Below are positions 55,557 to 64,000 of a DNA stretch of 64,000 nucleotides, one piece after another. The notes below the pieces were generated by a model. That model was not told the DNA's origin and made no database searches. It saw nothing but the letters and a program-made list of their open reading frames with translations. The stretch comes from Nitrospirillum amazonense. Its GTDB lineage: Bacteria; Pseudomonadota; Alphaproteobacteria; Azospirillales; Azospirillaceae. Numbering within the stretch: position 1 is the stretch's first letter; the number at the start of each line of letters is the position of its first letter. Both the position numbers and the translations under genes were made by a program. The stretch is taken from positions 1 through 64,000 of the forward strand of contig NZ_VITN01000018.1 of assembly GCF_007828045.1 (NCBI RefSeq), in the 5' to 3' direction.

Positions 55557-57046
55557 ACCGTACCCTGCCGGAGAACCTGCTGGCCGCCATGTCGGACCGG
55601 CTGAGCGCCAGCATCGGGCTGTACTTCCCGGCCGACCGCTGGACCGACATGGAACGCGGCCTGGAACGGGCGGCGGTGGAACTGGGCTATCCCAGCACCC
55701 TGGCGGCCGTGCAGCACTGGTTGGCGGCGGGAGGCCCCGACCGGGCGCAGCTGGAGGCCCTGGCCGGCCAGCTGACCGTGGGGGAAACCTATTTCTTCCG
55801 CGAACCCAAAAGTTTCGAGGCCCTGGGCCGCAAGATCCTGCCGGACCTGATCGCCGAGCGGCGGGCGAAGGGATTGCTGTCCCTGCGCATCTGGAGCGCG
55901 GCCTGCTGCACCGGGGAGGAGGCGTACAGCCTGGCCATGCTGCTGGACACGCTGCTGCCCGACCGGGCGGACTGGACCGTCACGCTGCTGGCCACCGACG
56001 TGAACCCCCGCTTCCTGCGGCGGGCGGCGGAGGGTGTCTATGGCGAATGGTCCTTCCGCGGCGTGGATCCGGCCATGCGGGCCCGCTATTTCACCGCCCT
56101 GCCGGGTGGGCGCTATCGTATCAGCCCCGACATCGCCCGCATGGTCACCTTCTCCTACCACAACCTGGTGGACGACCCCTATCCGGCGCTGGAAAGCAAC
56201 ACCAACGCCATGGACGTCATCCTATGCCGAAACGTGCTGATGTATTTCAACGGCGCGCAGGCGAACCGGGTGGTACGGCGGTTGGCGCGGTCGCTGGTCG
56301 ATAACGGCTGGCTGCTGCCCAGTTCCGTCGATGGCGCCCCGCCCATGTTCGCCCCCTTGACCTTTGTGCCCTTCGAGGGCGCCACCGTGTACCGTAAGCT
56401 GCCGCTGCCGGCGCATGCCGCGCCCCTGGCGCCCGTCACCCAGCATTTCCCCGTCCTGCCGCTGCCCTCGGTGCCGGAACCGGCGCCCCTGCCGGTGGCG
56501 GCCCCGCCCATCGTCGCCGTCAAGCCCCCTGTGCCCAGCCTCGACCATTGCCGTTCCCTTTACGACCAGGGGCGCTATGGCGAGGCGGTGGAACAGCTGG
56601 AGGCGCGGCTGGCCTTCGCGCCGGCGGATGACGCCGCCATGCTGCTGCTGGCGCGCAGCTACGCCAACCAGGGCCGCCTGGCGGAGGCGGCGCACTGGTG
56701 CCAGGGGGTGCTGGCCCACAACCGGGTCAGCGCCGAGGCGCACCATCTGCTGGCCATGATCCAGCAGGAACGGGGCGACGCCGCGGCGGCGGCCGCCTCG
56801 CTGCAGCGCGCGCTGTTCCTGGCGCCGCACTCCATCGCCACGCACCTGGCCATGGCCAACCTGGCCCGCAACGAGGGCCGCATGCGGGACGCGCGCAAGC
56901 ACTACCGCAACATCATGGGCCTGCTGGAAGGGCACCGGCCGGAGGAAATCCTGCCGGATCTGGAAGGCATGACGGTGGGCCGGCTGATGGACGTGGCCGC
57001 CCACGCCCACGCGGCGCTGGGTCAGGCCATGGGGGAGGAGTTCTAA
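55553..57046 (+). CDS. CheR methyltransferase with TPR tail (WspC-like)
   Basis: 497 residues. Chemoreceptor glutamate methyltransferase (~1-275): LTVGETYFFREPKSFEAL, SAM-binding SAACCTGEEAYSLAM, ATDVNPRFLRRA, and DVILCRNVLMYF. A proline-rich linker then leads to three or four TPR-like helical pairs (~330-455: GRYGEAVEQLEARLAFAP; ANQGRLAEAAHWCQGVLAHN). CheR with a TPR tail is the WspC/FrzF-like architecture, rather than flagellar CheR. Starts inside the cheW stop (ATGA). Confidence 0.92.
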   Translation: MNRTLPENLLAAMSDRLSASIGLYFPADRWTDMERGLERAAVELGYPSTLAAVQHWLAAGGPDRAQLEALAGQLTVGETYFFREPKSFEALGRKILPDLIAERRAKGLLSLRIWSAACCTGEEAYSLAMLLDTLLPDRADWTVTLLATDVNPRFLRRAAEGVYGEWSFRGVDPAMRARYFTALPGGRYRISPDIARMVTFSYHNLVDDPYPALESNTNAMDVILCRNVLMYFNGAQANRVVRRLARSLVDNGWLLPSSVDGAPPMFAPLTFVPFEGATVYRKLPLPAHAAPLAPVTQHFPVLPLPSVPEPAPLPVAAPPIVAVKPPVPSLDHCRSLYDQGRYGEAVEQLEARLAFAPADDAAMLLLARSYANQGRLAEAAHWCQGVLAHNRVSAEAHHLLAMIQQERGDAAAAAASLQRALFLAPHSIATHLAMANLARNEGRMRDARKHYRNIMGLLEGHRPEEILPDLEGMTVGRLMDVAAHAHAALGQAMGEEF

Positions 57047-57049
57047 GGC

Positions 57050-57700
57050 ATGGCCATGGACCGGGCCGCCGAAGGGCGGAGCATCGACTGGGGGGACATC
57101 CACCGCCGCCTGGCCGGCTGGGCGGCGGCGCTGGAGCGCGGCTGGGTCCCGGATGAGGAGACGACGCGCCGCATCCTGCACCGGCGCGGGCTGGAACTGG
57201 CCAGGCCCCCCGTGCTGGAGGATGACGGCGACATCCTGGAATACATGGAATTCACGGTGGGGCAGGAGCGTTATGGCTTCGAGACGGCGGCGGTGGCGGA
57301 GGTGCTGGCCCTCAACGGGCTGACGACCGTGCCCAAGGCGCCGGCCTTCATCGCCGGCCTGACCACCGTGCGCGGCCAGGTGCTGCCGCTGGTCCACCTG
57401 GGCCGCCTGCTGGATCTGGGCGCGGTTCCATCGTCGGAGCTGCGCCGCGTGGTTGTCCTGGGCCAGGCGCAGGCGCCCGGCCAAAGCGGGGGCGCCCTGG
57501 GCCTGCTGGTGACATCCATCGCCGGCGTCTCCCGCATCCCCCGCGCCAAGGTGCAGGCCCCGCCCAGCGTCGTCACCGGGCGCCAGCGCCATTACCTCGT
57601 CGGCGTCGTGCCACCCCATCTCGCCCTGCTGGATGCCCAGCGCCTGCTGGCCGATCCGGATCTCACCGTCGAGGGCAGGTCCGCCGCCCGCTCGGGCTAA
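57050..57700 (+). CDS. CheW-like coupling protein, second copy with N-terminal extension (WspD-like)
   Basis: 216 residues. An N-terminal helical extension of ~65 residues ([20 protein letters not shown], then [14 protein letters not shown]) precedes a CheW domain (~68-205: [40 protein letters not shown]). Two distinct CheW proteins flanking CheR is the Wsp pattern (B and D). Begins 3 bases after the cheR stop. The extension may set which receptor or CheA it couples. Confidence 0.9.
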   Translation: MAMDRAAEGRSIDWGDIHRRLAGWAAALERGWVPDEETTRRILHRRGLELARPPVLEDDGDILEYMEFTVGQERYGFETAAVAEVLALNGLTTVPKAPAFIAGLTTVRGQVLPLVHLGRLLDLGAVPSSELRRVVVLGQAQAPGQSGGALGLLVTSIAGVSRIPRAKVQAPPSVVTGRQRHYLVGVVPPHLALLDAQRLLADPDLTVEGRSAARSG

Positions 57701-57770
57701 GCCGCTGCCATCGTCCATCCCTCCTCGAAACAGTCCACCGTTCACGCACAGCCCCTCGGGAGCGCCGGTC

Positions 57771-59387
57771 ATGAAGTACTCTGTCGGAATGAAAATCTGG
57801 ATCTGCTTGTGCAGCGTCCTGTTCATTCTTCTCGTGGTGGCTGCCACGTCGTACGGCAACATCCGCCAGCTGACGGAAACCACGACCCTGCGCTCCCATT
57901 CCTATGAGGTCCAGGCGCGGCTGCTGAGCCTGCTGACCGCGGTGCAGGATATGGAGACGGGCCAGCGCGGCTATCTCATCACGGGTGAGGAGCGGTATCT
58001 GGAACCCTACCGGCAGGGCCAGAACACCATGGAGCAGGCGTTGCAGACGGTGGCGACCCTGACCCTGGACAACCCGGTGCAGCAGCAGAACCTGGAACGC
58101 CTGCGCGTCCCCCTCAAGGACAAGGTGGCGGAACTGAAGGAAACCATCGACCTGCGCCGCCTGCAGGGATTTGAGCCGGCGAAGGCCGTGGTGCTGAGCG
58201 ACCGGGGCAAGCAGTCGATGGACGACATCCGCCGCATCGTCGCCACCATGCAGGCGGGCGAGGGCGAGCTGCTGCGCGCGCGGGAGGCGGCGGCGGCGGC
58301 CAGCGCTGAAAGCACCGTGCTGGTCATCGGCGTCGGCACCCTGGTGGCGGCTGTCTTCGTCGTGGTGGCCGGCCTGTTCCTGGGTCGCAACATCGCGACC
58401 CCCCTGCGCACCATCACCACCACGGCGGAGCGCATCGGCGCCGGCGACCTGACGGTGGCGGGCGCGATCGAGGTCAGCGACCGGGCGGACGAGGTGGGCA
58501 GCCTGGGGCGCACCTTCCACGCGATGGCCGGCACCCTGCGCCAGCTGATGCGCGACCTGCGCGACGGCACCAACGTCCTGGGCACGGCGTCCAGCCAGAT
58601 CGTCACCATCACCGCCCAGGTGGCGGCCAGTGCCGCCGAGACGGCGACCGCCCTGGCCCAGACCAGCGCCACGATGGAGGAGGTGAAGAAAACCTCCCAG
58701 GTGTCCAGCGAGAAGGCGCTGTATGTCTCGCAGACGGCGCAGAACACGGCCCAGATCTCCCAGAACGGCAAGCAGGCGGTGGAGCAGTCCATCGAGGGCA
58801 TCACCCGTGTGCGCGAGCAGATCATGGCCATCGCCGAGGCGGTCATGCAGCTGAGCGAGCAGAGCCAGGCCATCGGCGAGATCGTGGCCACGGTGAACGA
58901 CCTGGCGGAGCAATCCAACCTGCTGGCCGTCAACGCCGCCATCGAGGCGGCGCGCGCCGGTGAGCAGGGCAAGGGCTTCGTCGTGGTGGCGCAGGAGGTG
59001 CGCAGCCTGGCCGAACAGTCCAAGCAGGCCACCACCCAGGTGCGCTCCATCCTGGGCGACATCCAAAAGGCGACGGCCACGGCCGTGCTGGCCGCCGAAC
59101 AGGGCAGCAAGGCGGTGGACAACGGCGTGAAGCAGTCGGTGGCGGCGGGCGAGGCCATCGACCGCCTGGCCCAGAGCATCGCCGTGGCGACCCAGGCCGC
59201 CACCCAGATCGCCGCGTCCAACCAGCAGCAGCAGGTGGGCATCGACCAGGTGGCGCTGGCCATGGAGAACATCAAGCAGGCCAGCATGCAGAACATGAAC
59301 GCCACCAAGCAGGCCGAGACCGCCGCCCAGAACCTGAACGAGCTGGGACACAAACTGAAGACCGTCACCGGCCAGTACCAGGCCTGA
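57771..59387 (+). CDS. Methyl-accepting chemoreceptor with CHASE3 sensor
   Basis: 538 residues. TM1 at ~10-28 ([20 protein letters not shown]), a periplasmic four-helix CHASE3 domain (~35-185: [20 protein letters not shown], then [10 protein letters not shown]), TM2 (~190-212: [20 protein letters not shown]), HAMP (~215-270), then the signalling hairpin with the conserved tip [20 protein letters not shown] and [20 protein letters not shown]. The end [13 protein letters not shown] lacks a CheR-binding pentapeptide. GGGAG precedes ATG 57771. CHASE3 ligands are unknown; WspA-type receptors also use a periplasmic helical bundle. Confidence 0.92.
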   Translation: MKYSVGMKIWICLCSVLFILLVVAATSYGNIRQLTETTTLRSHSYEVQARLLSLLTAVQDMETGQRGYLITGEERYLEPYRQGQNTMEQALQTVATLTLDNPVQQQNLERLRVPLKDKVAELKETIDLRRLQGFEPAKAVVLSDRGKQSMDDIRRIVATMQAGEGELLRAREAAAAASAESTVLVIGVGTLVAAVFVVVAGLFLGRNIATPLRTITTTAERIGAGDLTVAGAIEVSDRADEVGSLGRTFHAMAGTLRQLMRDLRDGTNVLGTASSQIVTITAQVAASAAETATALAQTSATMEEVKKTSQVSSEKALYVSQTAQNTAQISQNGKQAVEQSIEGITRVREQIMAIAEAVMQLSEQSQAIGEIVATVNDLAEQSNLLAVNAAIEAARAGEQGKGFVVVAQEVRSLAEQSKQATTQVRSILGDIQKATATAVLAAEQGSKAVDNGVKQSVAAGEAIDRLAQSIAVATQAATQIAASNQQQQVGIDQVALAMENIKQASMQNMNATKQAETAAQNLNELGHKLKTVTGQYQA

Positions 59388-59398
59388 GGACCGGCCCC

Positions 59399-61642
59399 AT
59401 GAGCCAGTCGGACGATCAGCTCCTGAAAAGGCTGCTGGCCATGTTCGAGGTGGAGGCGGAGGAGCACCTCTCCGCCATCGCCGCCGGACTGTTGGCCTTG
59501 GAGCAGTCCCCCCCGCGTGAGCGCGCGCAGGAGCTGGTGGAAACCACCTTCCGCGAGGTGCACACCCTGAAGGGCGCCGCCCGTGCGGTGAACCTGGGCG
59601 CGGTGGTGGCTGTGTGCCATGCCATGGAAAGCGTCTTCGCCGCCTTGAAGGGGGGCAGGCTGGCGTTGACGCCCGGCGGCATGGACCTGCTGCACCAGGG
59701 CTATGCCCGGGTGCGCGGCCTGCTGGACGGCAGCGTGGTGGCCGGGCCCGACCAGGACGCCCTGGTCTCGGCCCTGGAGGCCTATGCCGAGGGGCGGGCG
59801 CCGGTGGCCAAGGCCGCCGTGCCGCCCGAGCCCGCCGCCCGGACGGCGCCGGCGGCCCCGCCCCCGCCGGAAGAGGGGGTGCCGGCCGATGCCCCCGCGG
59901 ACGCGCCGCGCGTCGGCAGCCGCCCCACCCTGCGTATCGCCACCTCCAAGGTCGACACGCTGCTGCGCCATGCCGAGGAGCTGGTGTCCGCCCGCCTGGC
60001 GGCCGGCCGCCAGGTGGCCGACCTGGGCGGGCTGGCGTCGGAGGTGGCGGAGCGCGTGCGCTCACACGAGCGCGCCCGCCGCCGGCTGGAGGAGGCGGAG
60101 GACGGCCCCGCCGCCCGCCTGCTGAAGCAGCAGGGCGACACCCTGCGCTGGCTGTCCGGCCGCATCGCCCAACTGGCCAATGCCGGCCGCCAGGATCTGC
60201 GCATCCTGGGCAAGATGCTGGACAGCCTGCTGGATGAGGCCAAGCAGGTGCTGATGGTGCCGGTGTCCGCCCTGCTGGACCCCATGGCCCCCCTGGTGCG
60301 CGACCTCGCCCGGGCCGAGGGGAAGGAGGTCGAGCTGATCATCCGGGGCGGGGACCTGGAAATCGACCGCCGCATCCAGGAAGAGATGAAGGACGCGCTG
60401 CTGCATCTGGTGCGCAACGCCATCGCCCACGGCATCGAACCGCCGGAGGCGCGCGAGGCCCGGGGCAAGGCCCCGCGCGGGACGCTGGCCATCACCGTTG
60501 CCCAGACGGAGGCGGGGCGGGCGGAAATCGCCATCGCCGACGACGGCGGCGGCTTCGACGTGACGCGCCTGCGCCACGCCGCCGCGGAACAGGGCCTGAT
60601 GTCGGCGGCGGCCGCGGCGGCCCTGGATGACGATGAGGCCCGCGCATTGGCCTTCCGGTCCGGCCTGTCGACCAGCGGCCTGCTGACCGACGTGTCCGGC
60701 CGGGGCCTGGGCCTGCCCATCGTGCAGGAGAAGGTGGAAAGGCTCGGCGGCGGCCTGGCGGTGGAATCCACCGTGGGCCTGGGCACCGTCTTCCGCATCC
60801 GCCTGCCGGTGACGCTGGCCAGCTTCCGCGGGGTGCTGGTGGAGGTGGAGGGCGCCTGCTTCATCCTGCCCACCGGCGGGGTCGAACGGGTGGCGCGCGT
60901 GGCCCTGGGCGCCATCGCCACGGTGGAGAACCGTGAGACCGTGGTGCTGGATGGCCGCACCCTGGGCCTGGTGCGGCTGGCCGACGTGCTGGGCCTGGCA
61001 CCACCCAGCCGCGGCAACCAGGCGCCGCCCAGCCACTATACCGTGGCGGTGCTGAGCCGGGGGGGCCAGGCCACCGCCTTCATCGTCGACCGCGTGCGCG
61101 ATGAGCAGGAAGTGCTGATGAAAAGCCTGGGTCCGCAACTGGCCCGGGCACCTTACGTCACCGGCGCGAGCGTGCTGGCCACGGGCGAGGTGGCGCTGAT
61201 CCTGAACATTCCCGATCTGCTGGCGGGGGCGGCCCAGGCGTCCGCGACCGTGCGACCGATGGTGGCCGTCTCGCGAAAAAAGTCCATATTGATTGCAGAA
61301 GACAGCATCACTGCACGTACGCTGTTCAAGAACCTGCTGGAGGCGGCGGGCTATCAGGTGCGCACCGCGGTGGACGGGGTGGACGCCTGGGCCGCCCTGA
61401 CCGGCGGGGAGGAGTTCGATCTGCTGGTGTCGGATGTGGAGATGCCGCGCATGGGCGGCTTCGAGCTGACCACCAAGGTGCGCGGCACCCCCAAGCTGGC
61501 CGAGCTGCCCGTGGTGCTGATCACCTCGCTGGGCTCACGCGAGGACAAGGAACGGGGAATTGATGCCGGTGCCAACGCCTACCTGGTCAAGGACAGTTTC
61601 GACCAGGGCAACCTGCTGCAAATCGTCAGTCATTTGGTCTAA
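59399..61642 (+). CDS. CheA-type hybrid histidine kinase with C-terminal receiver (WspE-like)
   Basis: 747 residues. HPt with His55 in REVHTLKGAARAV, a proline-rich linker, a long dimerisation region (~180-290), HATPase (~300-465: LVRNAIAHGIEPP, ADDGGGFDVTRL, VSGRGLGLPIVQ), a CheW-like domain (~470-600) and a receiver (~620-745: ILIAEDSITAR, LLVSDVEMPRM, YLVKDS). There is no P2 CheY/CheB-docking domain. The N-box reads NAIAHG where NA-I-D-HG is usual. CheA fused to a receiver is the WspE/FrzE design. GAGGA precedes the start, 11 bases after the receptor stop. Confidence 0.93.
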   Translation: MSQSDDQLLKRLLAMFEVEAEEHLSAIAAGLLALEQSPPRERAQELVETTFREVHTLKGAARAVNLGAVVAVCHAMESVFAALKGGRLALTPGGMDLLHQGYARVRGLLDGSVVAGPDQDALVSALEAYAEGRAPVAKAAVPPEPAARTAPAAPPPPEEGVPADAPADAPRVGSRPTLRIATSKVDTLLRHAEELVSARLAAGRQVADLGGLASEVAERVRSHERARRRLEEAEDGPAARLLKQQGDTLRWLSGRIAQLANAGRQDLRILGKMLDSLLDEAKQVLMVPVSALLDPMAPLVRDLARAEGKEVELIIRGGDLEIDRRIQEEMKDALLHLVRNAIAHGIEPPEAREARGKAPRGTLAITVAQTEAGRAEIAIADDGGGFDVTRLRHAAAEQGLMSAAAAAALDDDEARALAFRSGLSTSGLLTDVSGRGLGLPIVQEKVERLGGGLAVESTVGLGTVFRIRLPVTLASFRGVLVEVEGACFILPTGGVERVARVALGAIATVENRETVVLDGRTLGLVRLADVLGLAPPSRGNQAPPSHYTVAVLSRGGQATAFIVDRVRDEQEVLMKSLGPQLARAPYVTGASVLATGEVALILNIPDLLAGAAQASATVRPMVAVSRKKSILIAEDSITARTLFKNLLEAAGYQVRTAVDGVDAWAALTGGEEFDLLVSDVEMPRMGGFELTTKVRGTPKLAELPVVLITSLGSREDKERGIDAGANAYLVKDSFDQGNLLQIVSHLV

Positions 61643-61654
61643 GGAAAGCCTCTA

Positions 61655-62713
61655 ATGATCCGGGTCGTTGTCGCCGAAGACTCACCCACGCTACGTGAAT
61701 ATCTGGTCTCCATCCTGTCGGGAGAACCCGACATCGAGGTGGTGGCCATCGCTGTCGACGGTGTGCAGGCGGTGGAGGCGGTGGCCCGCCATCGCCCCGA
61801 CGTGGTGACGATGGACATCCACATGCCGCGCCTGGGTGGCCTGGCCGCCACCCGCCGCATCATGGAAGAGACGCCCTGCCCCATCGTGGTGGTCAGCAGC
61901 ACCATGAGCGACCACGTTGCGGCGACCTTCCGCGCCCTGGACGCCGGCGCCGTGGCCTTCGTCCACCGCCCGGTGGGCGTGGGCCATCCCCGTCAGGCCA
62001 TAGAGGCGGCGGAACTGGCGCAGACGGTGCGCCTGATGGCCGAGGTCAAGGTGGTGCGGCGTTGGGCCAACCCGTCCAAACTGCCGCGCGAACCCGTGGC
62101 CCGCCCCATGCCGGAGGCCGCCTTGCCGGGCGGCACGCGGCCGGCCGTCGTCGCCATCGGCGCGTCCACCGGCGGCCCCGTGGCCTTGCAGGCCATCCTG
62201 GCCGGCCTGCCGGCGGATTTCCCCATCCCCTTGCTGGCGGTGCAGCACATCTCCCCCGGGTTCGTGGGCGGTTTCGCCGACTGGCTGGCCAGCGGGTCGG
62301 CCCTGCCGGTGCAGGTGGCCAAGGCGGGCGACGTGCCGCGCCCGGGGCACTTCTACCTGGCGCCCGACAATGCCCATATGGGCTTGGGGCTCGATGGGAC
62401 CATCCAGCTGGACCACGGCGCGCCGGAGAATAGCGCCCGGCCGGCGGTGTCGCACTTTTTCCGCTCCGTCACGCGGGTGCACGGGGCCCGCGCCGTGGGC
62501 GTGCTGCTGTCCGGCATGGGCGTGGACGGCGCCATGGAACTGCGCGAAATGCGCGACGCGGGTGCGGTCACCTTCGCGCAGGACAAGGAAAGCAGCATCG
62601 TCCATGGCATGCCCGGGGCGGCCATTGCCCTGGGTGGCGCCACCGCCGTGCTGAAGCCGGACGATATCGCCGCCCGGCTGCTCACGCTGGCGCGAAAGGT
62701 GGAGGGGAAGTAG
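61655..62713 (+). CDS. CheB methylesterase (WspF-like)
   Basis: 352 residues. Receiver (~1-120) with Asp54 in DVVTMDIHMPRLGG, then the esterase domain with catalytic Ser171 in GASTGGPVALQ, His in VQHISPGFVGGF and Asp in GMGVDGAMELR. The receiver end reads FVHRPVGVGHP, with Arg where CheB usually has Lys (TKP). The segment RRIMEETPCPIVVVSS and the G-(V/I)-G-x-P motif recall WspF. It should demethylate/deamidate the receptor and oppose CheR. 12 bases after cheA. Confidence 0.93.
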   Translation: MIRVVVAEDSPTLREYLVSILSGEPDIEVVAIAVDGVQAVEAVARHRPDVVTMDIHMPRLGGLAATRRIMEETPCPIVVVSSTMSDHVAATFRALDAGAVAFVHRPVGVGHPRQAIEAAELAQTVRLMAEVKVVRRWANPSKLPREPVARPMPEAALPGGTRPAVVAIGASTGGPVALQAILAGLPADFPIPLLAVQHISPGFVGGFADWLASGSALPVQVAKAGDVPRPGHFYLAPDNAHMGLGLDGTIQLDHGAPENSARPAVSHFFRSVTRVHGARAVGVLLSGMGVDGAMELREMRDAGAVTFAQDKESSIVHGMPGAAIALGGATAVLKPDDIAARLLTLARKVEGK

Positions 62714-62715
62714 CC

Positions 62716-64000
62716 ATGCCCGAGGGCAAGAACGCGAAAACCATCCTCGTGGTCGATGATGAGCCCCAGGTACTGGCGGCCATGGAAGACCTGCTTGAGG
62801 ATGACTTTCGCGTCCTGCTGCAAACCTCGCCCAAGGCGGCGCTGAAGCTGCTGGAACATGAGCCCGACCTGTCGGCCATCATTTCCGATCAGCGCATGCC
62901 GGGCCTGAGCGGCCATGAGTTCCTGGGCATCGCCAGCCGCCTGTCGGACGCGCCGCGCATCCTGTTCACCGGATATTCCGACCTGGACGCCGTGGTCGCG
63001 GCGGTGAACAAGGGCCAGATCTTCGGTTACATCACCAAGCCTTGGGATCCGCAGGAACTGCGCCGGGTGGTGGACAAGGCGGTGCAGCATTGCGAGCTGC
63101 ACCGCGCCTTGCTGGAGGAGCAGCGGCTGCTGCACCACCTGATGGACAGCATGCCGGACGCCATCTTCTTCAAGGACCGGCTCCACCGCTTCCAGCGCGT
63201 CAACCGCGCCGCCGCCCGGGACCTGGGCGTGGACAGCCCCGTGGCCTGCCTGGGCAAGCGGGTGGGCGATTTCCTGGACCCGGCTCGGGCCGAGGCCGTC
63301 GAGGCGCAAGAGCGCATGGTGCTGCAGACGGGCAAGGCGGTGGTGGACCTGGTGGGACGGCTGGGGGACCGCTGGGTGTCGGCCACCGTGGCACCGGTGG
63401 TGGATGAACAGGGCCAGGGCACCGGCCTGGTGGGCATCGCCCGCGACGTCACCGACCGCCTGCGGCTGGAGGAGCGCATCGCCCGCCTGACCCGCGCCCA
63501 GGCGGTGCTCAGCGGCATCAACGGCCTGATCGTTCGCGTGCACGACCAGCACCAGCTGTTCGCTGACGCCTGCCGCATCGCCACCGGCCAGGGCCAGTTC
63601 CACCAGGCGTGGATCGGCCTGGTGGAGGAGGGGCGGGTGGTTCCCGTGGCGGCCGACGGCGTGAGCCTGGCGGCGCTGTCCCCGATAGAGCCGGAATTGG
63701 CGCCGGGACGGGCGGGCCACCCGCTGGACACCATCGTCGCCTCCGCCTTGCGGGATCAGATGCCGGTGGCGGCGGCGGAGTGTGTCGAGGGGATGACCAC
63801 CCTGGTGCTGCCCTTGGTGATGGACCGGACCCCCGTGGGCGTCATGGCCCTGTCGGCCATGGAGACCGACCGCTTCGACGCGCAGGAGATGGCCCTGCTG
63901 CGCGAGATGGCGGGCAACATCTCCTTCGCGCTGGACCACCTGCACAAGGCCCTGCGCCTGGATTACCTGGCGCTGTACGACGGGCTGACCGGTCTGGCGA
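62716..64000 (+). CDS. REC-PAS-GAF-GGDEF output protein, truncated by the window edge
   Basis: 428 residues visible, no stop. Receiver (TILVVDDEPQVL, Asp58 in AIISDQRMPGL, GYITKPW), linker, PAS (~145-255: LMDSMPDAIFFKDRLHRFQR), GAF (~270-415: FHQAWIGLVEEGRVVPVAAD; PVGVMALSAMETDRF), then RLDYLALYDGLTGLA, which is the usual opening of a GGDEF domain (Y-x-D-x-L-T-G-L). It should make c-di-GMP when phosphorylated, the WspR role, but with extra PAS and GAF inputs. Whether an EAL domain follows cannot be seen. GAGGGGA precedes ATG 62716, 2 bases after cheB. Confidence 0.88.
   Translation, partial: MPEGKNAKTILVVDDEPQVLAAMEDLLEDDFRVLLQTSPKAALKLLEHEPDLSAIISDQRMPGLSGHEFLGIASRLSDAPRILFTGYSDLDAVVAAVNKGQIFGYITKPWDPQELRRVVDKAVQHCELHRALLEEQRLLHHLMDSMPDAIFFKDRLHRFQRVNRAAARDLGVDSPVACLGKRVGDFLDPARAEAVEAQERMVLQTGKAVVDLVGRLGDRWVSATVAPVVDEQGQGTGLVGIARDVTDRLRLEERIARLTRAQAVLSGINGLIVRVHDQHQLFADACRIATGQGQFHQAWIGLVEEGRVVPVAADGVSLAALSPIEPELAPGRAGHPLDTIVASALRDQMPVAAAECVEGMTTLVLPLVMDRTPVGVMALSAMETDRFDAQEMALLREMAGNISFALDHLHKALRLDYLALYDGLTGLA

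Noticed and set aside
57663-60065. An 800-codon minus-strand open frame opposite the chemoreceptor and CheA
   Set aside because: Shadow of two clear chemosensory genes, with no protein-like features.

Overview
The window is a GC-rich (by eye well above 60% GC), gene-dense chromosomal segment of an alphaproteobacterium. The best guess is a Rhodospirillales/Azospirillaceae organism of the Azospirillum/Nitrospirillum kind. That placement is inference. It rests on base composition, GGAAC-N16/17-GGTT promoter motifs of the alphaproteobacterial EcfG general stress response, a long-form cysteine synthase, and many hybrid kinases with a second chemosensory cluster. No rRNA, tRNA, CRISPR array or intact insertion sequence was seen.

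Layout. 1-230: tail of a group II intron-type reverse transcriptase joined to one copy of an interspersed hairpin repeat. 240-10308: a small conserved protein, a large autotransporter, a MASE4 hybrid histidine kinase, the coupled pair metC-hisI, and an exported M20 amidohydrolase. 10698-11906: two paralogous small exported two-cysteine proteins flanking the second repeat copy. 16582-11984 (minus): cysK, sseA, two tandem GNAT acetyltransferases and a FUSC membrane protein. 16871-23057: a GH43 glycosidase, a PIN/RHH toxin-antitoxin pair, a four-cysteine protein, an alpha/beta hydrolase, an SDR divergent from an MFS exporter, and a Sel1-type lipoprotein. 23210-30743: an RND tripartite efflux operon that ends with its own response regulator and sensor kinase. 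30733-37313: a LysR regulator, glutathione-dependent formaldehyde detoxification (class III ADH and S-formylglutathione hydrolase), DUF72 and AlkB, a TetR regulator and a DenD-like epimerase. 42463-37527 (minus): a copper-resistance set (Cys-rich periplasmic protein, His/Met-tailed lipoprotein, TolC-like channel, Tat-exported multicopper oxidase) followed by a DHA2 exporter. 42606-44491: a general-stress island of small proteins (DUF3008, GlsB/YeaQ type, DUF3309, a small helical protein, ElaB/DUF883 type). 44729-50673: ergothioneine genes egtB-egtD, a GntP permease and an M3 oligopeptidase.

51098-64000 (the window ends inside it) is the most striking region: a collinear nine-gene signalling cluster. 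It encodes a REC-REC-histidine kinase, a REC-PAS-histidine kinase-REC, CheW, CheR-TPR, CheW, a CHASE3 chemoreceptor, CheA-REC, CheB, and a REC-PAS-GAF protein entering a GGDEF domain. The content matches a Wsp-type surface-sensing/c-di-GMP system (receptor, two CheW, CheR-TPR, CheA-REC, CheB, REC-GGDEF output). Gene order differs, two hybrid kinases are added, and the GGDEF output carries PAS and GAF domains. The REC-linker-PAS front end of the second kinase is a paralogue of the front end of the GGDEF protein, so the two outer members may read the same input or phosphate source.

Many genes are joined by four-base ATGA overlaps (metC-hisI, GNAT-FUSC, PIN-RHH, the copper genes, egtB-egtD, cheW-cheR), so translational coupling is a general feature here. 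Several starts are non-ATG (cysK TTG, sseA GTG, egtB GTG).
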